Shown piece by piece: positions 44,518 through 57,530 of a stretch of DNA of 64,000 bases (positions within the stretch are counted from its first letter, which is position 1; each line of letters starts with the position of its first letter). Source of the DNA: Diphasiastrum complanatum (Eukaryota; Streptophyta; Lycopodiopsida; Lycopodiales; Lycopodiaceae); the NCBI GenBank assembly GCA_029204225.1, contig CM055095.1, positions 52,053,836 to 52,117,835 on the forward strand, written 5' to 3'. The notes under the pieces were generated by a model. It was not told the DNA's origin. It ran no database searches and saw only the letters and a program-made list of their open reading frames with translations. The position numbers were made by a program, and so were the translations under genes.

Positions 44518-46190
44518 CATCCTTTTGTAAATATTAAACCTGTTACTATTAATGAGATATTTGAGACTGTTCAGAGTTAGTGAGAGAGTTAGAGCACTAA
44601 AGAGATGCCAGTTAAATCTGTAAATGGTCTACATACCATATAACCCTGGAAATTATCTTCTTCTTAGTTAGTTTTGGTTTAGTTATGTTGTTTGACGACA
44701 TTGTTCCGTCTTGGTTCCACTTTATCTGATGTACTTGCTTGTCTTATATGTCTTTTGGCATGGAAAAGACGTTAATAAAGTTTTCTTTTTTTCTTTCTCT
44801 CTCTCTCTCTCTCTCATACATATACTTTTTTGGTAGTCTGAAGACTTAACAAAGCTTTGTTTACCTCTCTCTCTCAACACCCTCCTAAAGGCTGGTTGAA
44901 GACTATTTTCATGCCCCCTCAAGCGGCTATCTTAGTTCTCACTTTATTGCTGCCCTAGCACCCTCCTCAAAATTGTAGATCCATCATCTTTCTACAGCCA
45001 GAAGAATATAGATTCCACCAACTTTGGTGATCTAACTCGTAGAAGCTATTAAAAAAGCATGCTGAAAATGGAAAAAATTCCTAGAAATATCAAAGAGTTC
45101 AAATGTTACCAGATTGTTTGCTTCAAAATTCAGAATAGTACAACATCAATATTCAATGTTGATGAACAAATTGGACAAGTTTGACACAGAATTTAGTTCT
45201 CTGTTTGTTGAAAAAGAGTCTCTTAGATCTACAATGGGTACACTTTTGAAGGGCAATGAAGATGTCAAAGCTGAAAATCAGCAAGACACTCAGTTTTCAC
45301 ATGCTAAAGGTACCTAACAAATAGATTCAAATACATTTGGATGAGCTTCAATCAGATTTTATAATTGCTACTGTAGACTACCTCAACAAGTTGGAAAGTG
45401 GAAAGAAATATGTGAACAACAAGGACATCAAAACAAAGACCAACTTCAATCGGCAACTTCAATCGGATGTATTTAAGCTGATGACAAACCCAAAAAGTTG
45501 TTATCCTATTTAGCTAGCTCAACTGATTTAGAGAACTGCTATTTCAAAGCCATCCACTAGTCCCCCTATTCTTTTCTCAAATTCACCAGCCCTAACATTC
45601 CTCATTCATCCACTAGTCCCAAATCTTTTTCTCAATTTCACTAACCCTAGCATGGATTGTGTACATCATTGTGGTAGAGGCCCTCCTTTGAGTGTACGGA
45701 AGGAGTGGGTAGACTCAACAAGAAATCGCTACCAAGGGGGTAGCAAATATGCACTTGTATGATGCTTTGACAATTTAATGTCTTACGATCAATACAAGCA
45801 TGAGTGAGGGTTGGGTGCTTGTGGTATGGAACACCAAAGATTTGGAGCTTAGACACTCAACTTAGGTTGATTAGTCACTAGTTTTAGTATTAAAAGTTGA
45901 TTAGGTTGGATTTTTGTTGAGGAAGCAATCTTGATGTTAGTTTGTTTTGGACTAATGCCACAACGTATCTCAAGCAGGGGTACCTAGCTTTCCTATATCT
46001 CACCTCAGTCTTGTGAAGTATAAAAGCTATATAGATAGGTTAGTTTTGGTTGTACGTTGTACTCTACAATTTTCATTGTGAATTCATCAACAATCTGACC
46101 TTGTTGGACTGGTTACCATATAGTAACACCGTAGTATTGTGAGCTAATAGGTTCTCAGTGTACAACACAATTTTGAGACCATTAGGAAGC
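44518..46190. other. Intergenic DNA, no gene recognised
   Basis: A short CT run lies at about 44797-44815. A 67-codon frame at 45114 looks coiled-coil-like (MLMNKLDKFDTEFSSLFVEKES) but has no context to support it. Confidence 0.45.
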
Positions 46191-46194
46191 CTGT

Positions 46195-46560
46195 TAACCC
46201 TAGAGATGGATGCAAGTGGCATTGCCTTAGGGTTAGTGCTTAGATAGGATTGAAGGCTAGTTGTCTATGAGAGCAAGCTCACTCTTATTGAGCAAAATTA
46301 TGCTACAAACTAGCAAGAAGTGTATTGGAGCATGCATATGCTCATTGCTAAGGTGGGATGGCATAACTTGTTAGGTGTAGAACTATGTTTCTATGCCAAT
46401 TGCTATTGTATTTACATGTAGCTACAATTGAGGGTCTCCAAGATAGGTAGACCTTGTTGATGCAAGAGCTTAACTTGAAATACTAGACAAGAAAAAAAAA
46501 AGGAAGGCCAATGTGGTTATTAGTGCACTATCTTGCATATTTTATCAAATGAGCTTTGCC
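46195..46560 (+). pseudogene. Ty3/Gypsy RNase H relic
   Basis: Reading through stops gives M.DASGIALGLVL, then VVYESKLTLIEQNYAT...EVYW...LIAKVGWHNLLG (usual DASG.A.GAVL, IAYESR.L...E.NY...EKELLA...AL..WRHYL.G). Near 46520 it gives KANVVISALS (usual N.VADALSR). The order and spacing fit a Gypsy RNase H to connector. It is inactive. Confidence 0.72.
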
Positions 46561-48130
46561 ATGGTAGGTAGTCATCTAAGAGATTTAGCTCTATCTTTCG
46601 CTTGGTGGCGCACAAGCTACAACTTATTTGTTCACATCAAATAAGAAGGTACTCCTATAGACATTATTATGAATTTTTGCTAGACAAGAATGGACTTTTT
46701 TGTAAGTTCCTTAACAAATCTCGTGAAAATCCTTCCGCATGTCACACCCAAGTGTGGTTCAAGTTTGTGAATTCAATAAGAGGGCTACTAGTTCTAAGCC
46801 ACACTTGCAACGAGATGCTAGAGAGTACATTTAACATTGCATTCCATGTTCATGGACAAGGTAGAACGAGTCATCTGGATTTACTGCTCTAAGAAAGATA
46901 CCCATAGTATATAGGAAAGCATCTATATTTGTTACTTGCTGGGGACTACCAAGGATTGAAATGGTTCAAACTTTGGATTGGTAGTGGTAGTTGACCAAGA
47001 AGGCCTAACTGATTACCAATAGAACCGAAGTAAGAAATTAGTCAAAGTTAGAGCTGTTTAATGTAATGTGGTAAGATTGCATGAACTCTTGAAGTTTGCA
47101 ATCTCAAGTATTGAATCCTAAGTGTGGGCATCACAAATAGATGTGTGCCAAGCTTGAAATAAAATTTTGAGTGTATAGTTGAAAGCGGCTATAGAAAGAT
47201 GAGGAGACTGAATAGGTCTTTTGGAAATACTTATTGAGATGGAAATACTTTTTTATTTCAATATTAGAAAATGGCTCAAACTAGATGTTAACAATGTGAA
47301 TAGCCTCATTTTGGCACTTGTCAATCAATGACTTTAGTTCACATCACAAACAATGGCTCAATTTTGTTTTCCAAAGTCTCCTTCTCCTATCATGGATATA
47401 CTCCAAAAGTGTGAGGGAGGATGCACTTATCCCTTTTATCAAGTTTGGAATGACCAGTCTTGCATTTAGTATCTTGGAACTATTAGACATTGAGTGATTA
47501 AATTAGAGGAATCTCAAGTGTGGGACATTCACATACATCGATCGAAATAGTTCACATTTGATGCTTATGCTGTGATTTTTGTCCTTATCATTGGACGTAG
47601 ATCATCGATAACTAAACTCAACCAAACTCAACTTCAGAACATTCCAATTACTCGAGTTCAATCTCTCATGGATAGAATTGGTTGCCATCACTTGAGATAG
47701 CTGAAACTATTGTCTATCACTTGGCATGGCTAATAGAGTGATCATTTTAAACCAATATCAAGTGCAATGCATTCAAATTGATTTAGTTTGACTCTCTATC
47801 AGTGGCATTGAATCACATATCAATGGCTGAGATATATATTGAGGCAAAATCAAACAAGAGGCAATACGGAGGCTGAGAGAAATCTGCTTTCACCCTCATC
47901 CCACCATCGCAGGTGTGTGAAGGCAATCCTGATGATGCACATGGGTCGTTGTCTCCCAATGCCATCATCGTCTGCTCCAACTCGTTCATCGTAGTCTTCA
48001 TTGCAGTTGAAAATTCTAATATGCATGTTGTAATTGTTGCAGATGTCGAACACACCAAACTTAGTCTACAAGAAATGCACTTGTAACTACAAGTGCAAAC
48101 ACACTATTGGTGGTATGCAAATGGTCAGTA
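46561..48130. other. Degraded intergenic DNA
   Basis: It may continue the Gypsy relic for a few hundred bases (frame 46602-46892) but no diagnostic motif is visible. Nothing else recognised. Confidence 0.4.
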
Positions 48131-49404
48131 TTAGAACCTATTATAATCACTCTCACCAAGATACACTTGGAAACGTACATCCTTTGGTGAGGAGACAAAT
48201 GCAGGAAATAAGTTGTGAAGATCGGCCAATAGAACTGATGATGATGCACTAACACGAAATCGATGAAAAGGGTATTCATAGTATAAATCAATCCCTTCTA
48301 CAAAAAGAGATTCTAATTCATCCACCAATGGTCTTAGAAATGTGCCAAAGACATCACCTGAGCTCTTAATAAGCTTCTTACAATTGAGGGGCAAAAATAA
48401 CACAGGTAAAGTATCTACAGTAAAGCCCTTTCCTGCATTAAGAATAGTGATTTCAATCACACCACAATCTTTTTGAGTTGTTTGAGATGCTTGAAAGCCA
48501 TCAGAATGCAGAAGTAGAGCAAAATTTTGAGGACCGCCCTACCAAAATACAAATTATTTTAGTTAAATTCCATAATACTACATAGACTCATAAAAAAACT
48601 AAGAAAAACAATTGATTACCATGTACAAGATCCATACCTTGCACAATTTTCTTTCACATTGGATATGACCACGACATTTTTCACACACAAAGTCATATAC
48701 TCCTTCACCTTCATTCCATCCATCTTGAAGTCTTGACACTTGTTGGGAAATGTTGCATACGCCTTTTTACAATAATAATTCTCACAAATTACAGGCAATT
48801 CATAGACTGAATTTGGATTCCAAAATTCTTGTGTGGCTCTACATTTTTCACCATCCCAAAAGTCATATATATTTTCAAGATGCTCATGTAGGTCTTTCCC
48901 CAACCATCGCTGCTTATTGCGCCACATCCTCATTAGTTCATGACATATAGTTCTACTTTTCGTCAACAATTGCAATTGTGAACTAATAGGTGCATAGTCA
49001 AAGGAAAGTATGTCTTTCCTTGGTAGACTACATTTTGGGCACTTCTCACAACATGACAAGCAATCACGCTTGAGTTTTTGTTTTCTTTGCACATCTTCGC
49101 ACACACAATATAATACATTTTTTGTATTATTGTCTTCTTCGCTGGGTTGAAGTAACTTGGGAGTATGTGGATAGTCTTTTGAGCCAGTACGCAGCTTGAA
49201 ACGTTGTACTTCAATCATGCCTAGGCCAGAATACATGTCATTTAATTGCTTCCAACAAGCTGGAATTTTCACTCCATTGAGATCCCCATTCCATGTCATT
49301 GGGAGTTGCACCAAAAGTTTACTAAGACTCGGCTTTTTCTTCCTGTCGTTTTTATTTCCAACTCGTGTTGCACCCATATCTCTTTTTATTTGCAAATAAA
49401 GCAT
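48131..49404 (-). pseudogene. Tnp2-type (CACTA/EnSpm) transposase, N-terminal part
   Basis: Frame 49404-48616 (262 codons) has a cysteine cluster (CLSCCEKCPKCSLPR), then FDYAPISSQLQLLTKSRTICHELMRMWRNK, matching the .Y.PL..RLQRLF.S..TA..MRWH block ahead of Tnp2 domains. DFWDGEKCR...W and a cysteine-rich VICENYYCKKAY follow. Frame 48460-48131 resumes after a probable intron with FLPLNCKKLIKSSGDVFGTFLRPLVDELESLF, the Tnp2 hallmark (usual P..DINSFLRPLVDEL..L). The gene then ends; the catalytic middle is missing here. It probably derives from a separate copy from the 53-56.5 kb relic, because both include the same short FxRL/DEL region. Confidence 0.75.
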
Positions 49405-49619
49405 TTATGAAGCTGTAATCAGCCCTTGGAGTTATGCATGCTTTTTATTTTAGTTTTATCAAGCTACTTTTTGAGGAGTGTGCAAAATCCAATAGATTAG
49501 CTTGATCAAACCTTTTATGAACATAGGTGGATCCCACACGTGTGGAGTATGTTCCCACATGTGAAAGATAGGCCTAAATAGTTGAGGACCTGATCTTATG
49601 TGCGTCAGCCTTGCAATCT

Positions 49620-49930
49620 ATATCTTTGTAATATTTGCTTATACCAATAGCTTCCTACATTGTTAGTCTCTTTTCATTTCAATGCCCAAACATAAATGTC
49701 TCACACCAAGTTTCTTTATTCTAAAATGAGACACCATTGGGATTTAACATCCTGAACCATTTTCTTGTTGTCACCTATCAATAAAGTATCATCAACATAT
49801 CATACAAAGATAACAAAATGATTGCCAATCAGTCTGAAATACATGTAGTGATCAAATTTGTTGCATTTAAAAGCCTTGTTCCACCATTTGTAAATCACAA
49901 TCTTGACACCATATACTTGATGGGAATTGA
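49620..49930 (-). pseudogene. Copia reverse transcriptase fragment with YVDD
   Basis: The minus strand reads a KSIYGVK-like block, WWNKAFKCNKFDHYMYF, then HFVIFV.YVDDTLLIG.N (catalytic YVDD present), ..VKSQ...IFE and a YVWALK-like block. Stops interrupt it. There are no LTRs or other domains next to it. Confidence 0.78.
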
Positions 49931-52900
49931 AAAAGGCCAATTATGCATATGCATGCTAAATCATCATTGGAAATACTTGTTTTTGATAAACAAGCAATTT
50001 CAAGTGATTTACCATTGTCAATTTGGTTAGATTCACACTACTTGTCGAGATGTAGGTTTGCGAGATTTTTTTCATTTCCTTCTATTCATTCTTTTCTCAA
50101 AATTTGTTATGAAAAACTATTTTTGAAACAACAATGGTCTCTTTCTAACAAATGATCTTTTATAAATAGTGCATTCCTTGCATGATCCTCATAAGTATTC
50201 TTTTTTGTCTTAATTATTTTCACATCAAAAAACCAACTACCTCACGAAGCTTTAGGGAACTTATAGTAGTATCACTATATAGCATATTATCCCATTAATT
50301 TGACAAAACAAAGTAGGCAAATACACTTATCTCTCTGAAACATACCAATCCCAACTAAGAGTAGCTGGCTTTATGTAGTGTTGAGTGCATCTAGATGTTC
50401 GTCCCCATCATTCATCCTAAAAGAATATAGTTCTTAATAGAAAAATAGCTTCTTTACTAGGGACTTTGTCTGATACATGATCATAGCCTATCCCACATAT
50501 CCTTAGCGATTGTTTCTGTAAAAACATTCAACACTTAATACAAAAGGCACAATTCGATTGAAATCCTTACCTTTCTATCCAAATTAAGAGCCTTAGGCCT
50601 TTTTCCTATCACAACAACTCACTACTTTTTACCCACTAGAATAGCTTCTATAGCTCAAAGTTTTGATCTTTGAATTTTCCAATCTCAACCTTTGAATTGT
50701 TTACCATTTTTTAAGCAAAAAATTCACTAGGCAATGTTTCCACTCATGAAATCGGTTTACAACAAGCCAAACCCAAAGAGCTTTAATACAAATTCAAAAA
50801 CAATAGATCCAAGGAAACAATGCTAAATTGATTATTTTAATAATGTAAGATCTTGCAACAACAACAACAAAAGAGGGTCATCTTAGGATCCCCTCTTGGA
50901 AAAACAACACAGTTGTTGCATGACGATTCTAGGCAAAGAACAAAATCATGTAACTCGAATCATAACAACCAAAAATCAATATACTTGAATATTCTTTCAA
51001 TATCCTCCAATACCAAATCTCTTTTGTTTTTAACTATTTTGTCTTTATACCAAAGGCAAAAACCAACATACTTACATATGCACTTCAATGTCTTCCAATA
51101 CGAAACATCTCTTTTGTTTTTTATGAACAAGTATTTTGCCTTCATACAAAAGGCAATCCACTAATTCTTCTCTCGTGCAAGTGTACGAACGGCTTTTCAC
51201 ACGCAAATTTTTTCTTAAATCCTTTAAACTATTATAATGCTCTTTCAATTTGTCGTACAAATCATCTATTGTACGTAAATTAAAATATCGCATTAAAATA
51301 GTTTCTTGGTCTTGTAAATCAAAATCTTCTACAACTCGTACACCTGTAACAAAAACAAGTGTGATATATTAGACTTCATAATTACATGACCACAATTGAT
51401 TACAATTTAATAGAATAAAATTTACAACAAATTCATTATTATATAATAGATCTAAACAAAAGACATTTTTCTCACTTGTGAATCATCTTTGAAGAAGTTT
51501 TTTTTTTTTTTTAAATATGTGATGGTCAATTTCTGATAAATCCTAATATTAACAAAAAAAAAACAAAATACAAAAATTAGTAAAGATCAAATATCTCTAA
51601 TTATTCTAATGTATGCGCAAATAGTCTTAAAACATTGACCATACCTTCATTTTTTTGGCCACAACTCCCACCACATTTTTTTTACAGTGTATATCGTGCT
51701 CCTCCACAATTCCTTTCAGTTTTGTGCTCATCTAAATCAAAAGCGACTTTTATTTAATAAATCTAACTTATGAGGTCGTTCACTCCTACGTTGAGACACC
51801 TTTTCAACTCCATACCTTGGTTGATTGTTTTCTACAACCTACAATTTGAAAAACAATTCAACGCATATGAATACATTTATAATGAATGATATTTTATAAT
51901 GGTAAAACATCTGTCCTAAAATGAAATGATAATTCCATCGCATATAATACAACCATCTAAAAATATGTGACAAAATATCATTCAAGTTGTTGATTAATAA
52001 AACTCTTGAAGGTTTGTATTGAAAAATGAACACATCATTGTCATCACCAATCTAAACTTTACAAGTATACAAATCTCTTATGAAACTGGAAAATATTTCG
52101 AGTCACATGCATCAAAGATGTATATGGTTATTATCCTAAAATAACCTGTGCACTTGTAGCTACATCTGCCAAAACATTCATGTTTATTGATTCATCTTCA
52201 ACAGCTTAAAAAAGAAAGTGCATGGAAATTGTCCTCCTGCTTCCACTTCTTGTACATACTCCTATATTTCAAAACAACATAATATTATTAACGAAGTTAT
52301 AAAAATTAATTCGTAATGTGACTTGTTTAATTCATAATGTGACTTGTTTGCGGAGGTGCCCATTTTTCTGACCTGCAGCATCCTATCTTTTCCTTACCTC
52401 CTGTGGCCAATTTGCATTTTGCAGCCTACCTTCCTTCCTGCAGCCCTGCTACATTTTGGAGTTATTTGAAGCCCTAGACCTGTGGCCCTTCATAACCTTG
52501 TTGTCTGCGGGTGCGCTAATACCCCCGTTTGTGGCCACCCCATTACTTACTTGCGGCCTATCTCGGCCTACGGACTTATTTATTCAATTATCCATGTTTT
52601 GATTGATGTAAGCGACAAAATAAAACTAACCATCATAACAGAAAAAAAAAAATGCAAACCATGAATATAGATTTACGAATATATAACAATATAGTTTGTA
52701 AACTCACCATCGCGTCCATAAGTGTTGTGTCAACTTGCGTTGCACACATGTGTGCAACATTCTGCAATGCAATTTCCATCCCAAAAAATGGCTATGAGAT
52801 TAAACTAAACCATCCAAATAAAATACTAAGCAAAAAGACTTACATGTAATGGAGTGCCAAGCATGCATCAATTTGCCTAAAATTACTCAATTCAGTAATC

Positions 52901-53137
52901 ATAAACAAGTAATTCTATAGAATGTTTTACTTGATCTTGATGCACAGAAGTAGTAACTAGAGCACAAGTTTCATTTTTTTTTGGACTAGCTTCCTGCAAA
53001 AGTTAGGAATTAAGTAAAGTTAAATACAAGTCAATCACAACATTTAACTATTTTTCTTGCTAATGATTTTTGTATGCAAAAAAAAATTAGCAATTTTTTT
53101 TAAATAGTCTTACTTTATTTGAAACACGATTATGCAT
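49931..53137. other. AT-rich DNA with short unassigned frames
   Basis: A tandem duplication of about 95 bp (50969-51060 and 51061-51157) and a 74-codon minus frame (51293-51072, RTIDDLYDKLKEHYNSLKDLR) occur here. They may be the tail of the transposon whose transposase lies at 53-56.5 kb. No family recognised. Confidence 0.4.
50969..51157. repeat. Tandem duplication, units of about 95 bp
   Basis: Both copies read CAAYATACTT...CTTTCAAT/CTTCAATGT..TCCAATAC.AAA..TCTCTTTTGTTTTT..., then ..TTTGYCTT.ATAC.AAAGGCAA. Confidence 0.8.
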
Positions 53138-53770
53138 TCAAATCGCCATGGAACTTGCGATTTGAGTGACTGATGATTTGCCTTTCTTTTTCTCATACTT
53201 TCTTCTTGATTGGATGCTTACTAATGCCCAACTATATATGTCTTCTTCTTTCCAGACATAGGTAGCACCTGAGAAACGCAAGGGTTTGATTTCTTGAATG
53301 TTTTGGCTGATGATATTTTTCAGCTTCTCTCTTTCAAGTGGTTTGTGTAAATCTTGCGATATACCCTCATCCGCAAGCACAACTTTTAACCACTTATTCA
53401 CACATCTATGATTTTCTAAAAAGTTGGCATGTTGATCTAGAAAGTATTTTGCCAACAAATGTCTACCATATAGCTTTTCAAGATCTCGATTTTTATTTTG
53501 GAGTGCTCGAAATATCTGGTCATATGTGGGGGTGTCAATCATTGCATTGTTGACATGCCCAGACCGATGTTCATTACTTTATGTTGCCCTCATTGATATA
53601 TTGTTGTTCGCCAACACTTGCAAACATGAGCTTTCACCACTTAGTCTTTTACTTTGTATTGTAGTTACTAATTGCTGGAATACTGGTCTTAGCTCTTTGG
53701 ACTTCATGATGAGCTCAAAGGTCTCAAAAAGATTTGTATTATGAACTTCACTTGTCATTGTTCTTGACAC
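53138..53770 (-). pseudogene. Second ORF of the Tnp2-type element, unknown function
   Basis: Frame 53770-53579, an in-frame TAA, then 53542-53138 read as one protein of about 200 residues. It is helical and charged (LFETFELIMKSKELRPVFQQL, LQNKNRDLEKLYGRHLLAKYFLDQ), with a Lys-rich C-terminus (RRKYEKKKGKSS). CACTA elements often encode a second, DNA-binding protein 3' of the transposase, and this position fits. I cannot identify the family. Confidence 0.4.
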
Positions 53771-53968
53771 AAAAAACTTGTGTACTAAAATGTGAAAAAT
53801 TAATCAAACAATCAATAGAATAGAAATGAAGCCAATATTTTCTAAGGATACATTCTAATGATAGATTATATTTGAAATAACAAAAAAGTAAAGTAAAGTA
53901 AAACAACCACTTTGTTTACCTTCATAGAGATGTGCATGGCATATGTAAGACTGGAATATATATTTCTT

Positions 53969-54466
53969 TTAAAAAGGAGATTTCCATATGGATGATACTT
54001 GCTTTATTTGTCCATGCACTTCGATCCTTTGGGTACCAATAACAGACCAGTTGCAAACAATTGTGACACAAACACTCCAATGTCTCCACATCTCTTCTTC
54101 CAGTTCAACTTTCCATTTACATCTTTGTCTTTGATCACAACGTAACCATGCCAATTGTATTGTCTTGTTTTCAGCATCCACCTCTCTTAACACAGCATGT
54201 CCAAATGTATTATTTGTATCTAAATTATATTGCACTAAAACGACATCATTTTCTTCCAACCAAGGCGGCACACAACCTGGTAATCCTGGACTAAGCAATC
54301 TCTCCCTTGGCTCAAAGTCTTTTGTTTCATATGCAATAAGACTTGACCCTTTTGAAAAAGCCATGAACTTATGTAATAATGACCCAATTGGTCTAACACA
54401 ATTCCGGTTGAAGGGGAGACAAGTCCTTTGCAAAACACTCATACCTGTGATATGATCAATCAACAA
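53969..54466 (-). pseudogene. Downstream exon of the Tnp2-type gene, unidentified domain
   Basis: 166 open codons with a conserved look (CLPFNRNCVRPIGSLLHKFM, GCVPPWLEENDVVLVQYN, HAVLREVDAENKTIQLAWLR, WRHWSVCVTIVCNW). It follows the transposase on the same strand and could be its C-terminus, in the position taken by DUF4216-like domains in CACTA proteins; I do not see that domain's motifs. Function unknown. Confidence 0.4.
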
Positions 54467-54537
54467 GATTTCTTCACCATTCTCAGTTAGGATATGTTGT
54501 GTTTGTAATACTCTGCACTAAAAAAAATCATATGCTC

Positions 54538-55208
54538 TCAATTGTGTTGCATGGAAAAAAAACGATGTGATTCGTGCCTTCCATTGTCCCACACTATTCC
54601 CAAGTGTAGAACTTTCATCAACTTTAACAACGACATCATCACTAATTGAATACAACTCTCCTTTAAAAAAGACTCTCCTATAAATTGTAACTCGTCCAAA
54701 GTGCCCTTGATTCCTTTCAATATGCCAAAAATGCTCTGCATATTGAATTTCTTCTTCTTTTGGAACACGATATTGTTTTTTTTCTTTGTGATTGCAATTC
54801 CTTTGTTTTCTAAAAGCCTCTCACATGCATAACCATGACTATACGCAATATGTAATTTCCAAATATTTTTTGCCTTTGCAACGGATGACACTTCGAAAAT
54901 TCCATGCTCGTGCCATGATGAACATAAAGAAGCTTGAGCATTTTCAAATACATATCCTTATGGAAGAACTAAACAAGCATGAATTTCACCAAGCATTCTT
55001 TCAAAAGCATAAGGCCATCTTTGTCCCTTTCAATGTGCTCAAAAACTGTAATAAACAATCTTCTTCTATAATATTGAGTATATGATATCTCGTTGCTTTG
55101 GTTATTTGACGAGATATTCACGTAATTGGATACTTTATGCTCAAAAGAAAAACACCAAAAAACATCATGCATTCCATGACAATAAACATCATCCAGAATC
55201 TCTCCACT
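54538..55208 (-). pseudogene. Tnp2-type transposase C-terminal exon (DUF4218-like)
   Basis: An acceptor TTTTGCAG|GTAGTGGAGA at about 55209 starts GEILDDVYCHGMHDVFWCFSFEHKVSNYVNISSNN, which fits the WW.F.FER..G.LK...TN pattern after Tnp2. A frame change follows near 54.95 kb, with VAKAKNIWKLHIAYSHGYACERLL continuing in frame 54891-54538. The splice junction with 55.3 kb looks usable, while the later frameshift suggests decay. Confidence 0.6.
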
Positions 55209-55273
55209 ACCTGCAAAAAATACCAAAAAAAACAAAAATTTAATACTGACGAAATTAAATAAAATATTGCATG

Positions 55274-56537
55274 TTACTTGAATTTTGAAACGGATTTGGT
55301 ACCTGCTATATGTTCCAAAGGAGATGAATTTTTGCCATAAGATTCTTTGTTTCGAACTCTCCAAGCAAGCAACAAACGCTTGACCACTTCTATATCTCTT
55401 CTTGACCATCCATGATCACGACTAAAATTGTAAAAAAGATGTGCAACATCAATTAGCAAAAGTCCTAAACCATGCAATGGTCCAGGTATATTAGTCACAA
55501 CCCCCAAAATATGAGGTAAGCACCATTGTATGAACTTTTGATTTTCCTCTGCTTTGAAGCTTGCATAGTACTTACTTGGCACTTTTGGCCAACGTCCATA
55601 ACGAATGGAATAAGGAGCAACCTTGAATACCTATATAACTGCTGCGTCGATAGCTCTTTTCATATCATTTGTTGATCCTTTCATAAGGAAAGATATGATT
55701 TTTTGAATAGATTCAATGAAAGGGTGTGCATCACATCATAAACCAAATATGCCGAGAGATTGAAGGTGTAGAGATCGTATAACCTCCAAAGAATTGACTC
55801 TCCTGATAGCCCTGCACTTTTTAAAATTTCTTCTCTTTCAACCTGGCTACAGACCCTCTTTGCCTGTAATAATGCCTCAACCATTTCTAGAATCAATCTC
55901 TTAGGTGGTGGATATCTGGCTTGATATTTGTTTCCATCATAAACATAACGCCCAACAAAATTCTCATTTCTATCACTTAACGTAGATTGAGCTTTATCCC
56001 TTTGACAAAAAGCTTGGCCACCATCTTTGAAGAGACCAATTTTGACATTGGACAGAATCATCCCCCGTCACCATCATTAGTATAGCATGCAGTCGATACC
56101 GCTTCGAAAAGGCTGACACATGATGAAATGGAGAGCTTTGCACCTTTCTTGCATCTTTGGCATTGATGCATTCCATATTGATTGAAGAAGCTTGATTATA
56201 AAGCTCTTCCACCTTGAAAATAGCTACTCCTCCTTGAAGGAAACATGAGGCCTCCTTGTCTCATAATCACAAAGTTCAAGATCAAAAAATATGCACTTGT
56301 CATGGTTATCAAGATTTTGCATGCTAGAGTGACTAGTCCGCAAATCATTAATACTATGCATGATTTTTCTAATCTTGTAATCAAAAGTAATATTGAACTC
56401 AATGGGGGGCACTGGCAAGTTGTGAACGCCTCAGATGAAGGTTGTGCAAACTGAAAAAAGATTATGAGAAAAGTAGACAAGGTGGAAAGGGTCTCTTTAA
56501 TAAAGGATAAGAATGATCTTAAAAGGAAAAACATCAA
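55274..56537 (-). pseudogene. Tnp2-type transposase, middle part
   Basis: Successive minus frames read DKCIFFDLELCDYETRRPHV (about 56.3 kb), VEELYNQASS..., SPFHHVSAFSKRYRLHAILMMVTGD (56.1 kb), GLSGESILWRL...NLSAYLVYDVMHTLSLN (55.75 kb; usual G.SG.S.LW.LPY......DVMH...LN) and PSKYYASFKAEENQKFIQWCLPHIL...GLLLIDVAHLF (55.5 kb; usual P.K...FKA.EW..F....LP). A stop near 55.63 kb and frame changes near 56.22 and 56.06 kb break it. The DVMH motif places it firmly in the Tnp2 family. Confidence 0.72.
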
Positions 56538-57525
56538 GATGACATTGAACTTGCAACATTTTCTAAAAAAAAATTGAAATTGTACTGCTTCTATAAGATT
56601 CTAAGAGGGATTTTTCCTAACAAAGTAGTATTGGCTTGAGGAAAATTATTTGGGGAGATCTATAATTTATAAGAATGTAATTTGAGGAGTAGGCCAAAAA
56701 AAAATTTAAAAACCTTTGTTAGATACTTGGTAAATTGTTTATTCTGTCATGCATGAATGGAGTATATGAGTGGTTATGGTAGTTTTGTTGTTCTCCTACC
56801 TAGCTTGTCTGGTAATAACAAAAGCTTTATTGGTGGTTGGGCAAACGGGCAGACATGTGGCAAGTTGAAGTCATTAACATGCCAAACTACATCATCAAAA
56901 AAGGACACAAAGGAAACATCATCTCAAAAGTCTGAAACTAGTGAAGATTTGTTGGTAGGTTTCCTCCTAAATTGCTATGCTTACAATAAACATTGGTTTG
57001 TGTTTACTTGTCCTCTTGAAACTTACGTTTCCTTGGGAGTATATTTTGGGTGAACATGTCTTAAAACCATAAAAAATACACATCCTCCAAATTACAAGAA
57101 ACTGAACTCCATCTTCAAATTGCTAATAGATAGACATTGTACATGAAATATAGAAGCTGATAGGAAGACAAATTTGGTCTGTTAAGCAACACTTGTTCTA
57201 TATTTTGGGCCTCTTTGGAGACTCATGTCTTTTGCTCATCTTCTCTACGCAACTAGTCAATCCTGGAAATAACACTACATATGATAAAAGGTGGTGCTAT
57301 TGAGAATTTTGACAATAATGTAACATAGGCTATGCTAAAAGAATATGTATGGTCACTACAAGTATGATAAGTCATCTTCAGGTTCCTTCTCCGTAAAGGT
57401 GGTGGTATCAAGAATCTTGATAATAATATAACACAAGCTAAGCTAAAAGAATATGTATGGTCACTACAAGCCTTATAGGTCATCCTCAGGTTCCTTCTTC
57501 ATTTCTTCATACGAGCTCTAACGTG
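56538..57525. other. Intergenic DNA with a local tandem duplication
   Basis: No gene recognised; a 98-codon plus frame at 56757 has no known motif. GGTGGTG.TAT..AGAAT.TTGA.AATAATRTAACA is part of a unit of about 105 bp repeated at 57290-57398 and 57399-57500. Confidence 0.5.
57290..57500. repeat. Tandem duplication, units of about 105 bp
   Basis: Two collinear copies sharing GCTAAAAGAATATGTATGG and TCACTACAAG, plus the closing CATC.TCAGGTTCCTTCT. Confidence 0.9.
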
Positions 57526-57530
57526 AACAC

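Noticed and set aside
49470-49600. Copia LTR start (GAGGAG|TGTGCAAAATCC) on the plus strand
   Set aside because: It resembles a purine tract and LTR start, but the adjacent RT fragment is on the minus strand and no LTR end or partner was found.
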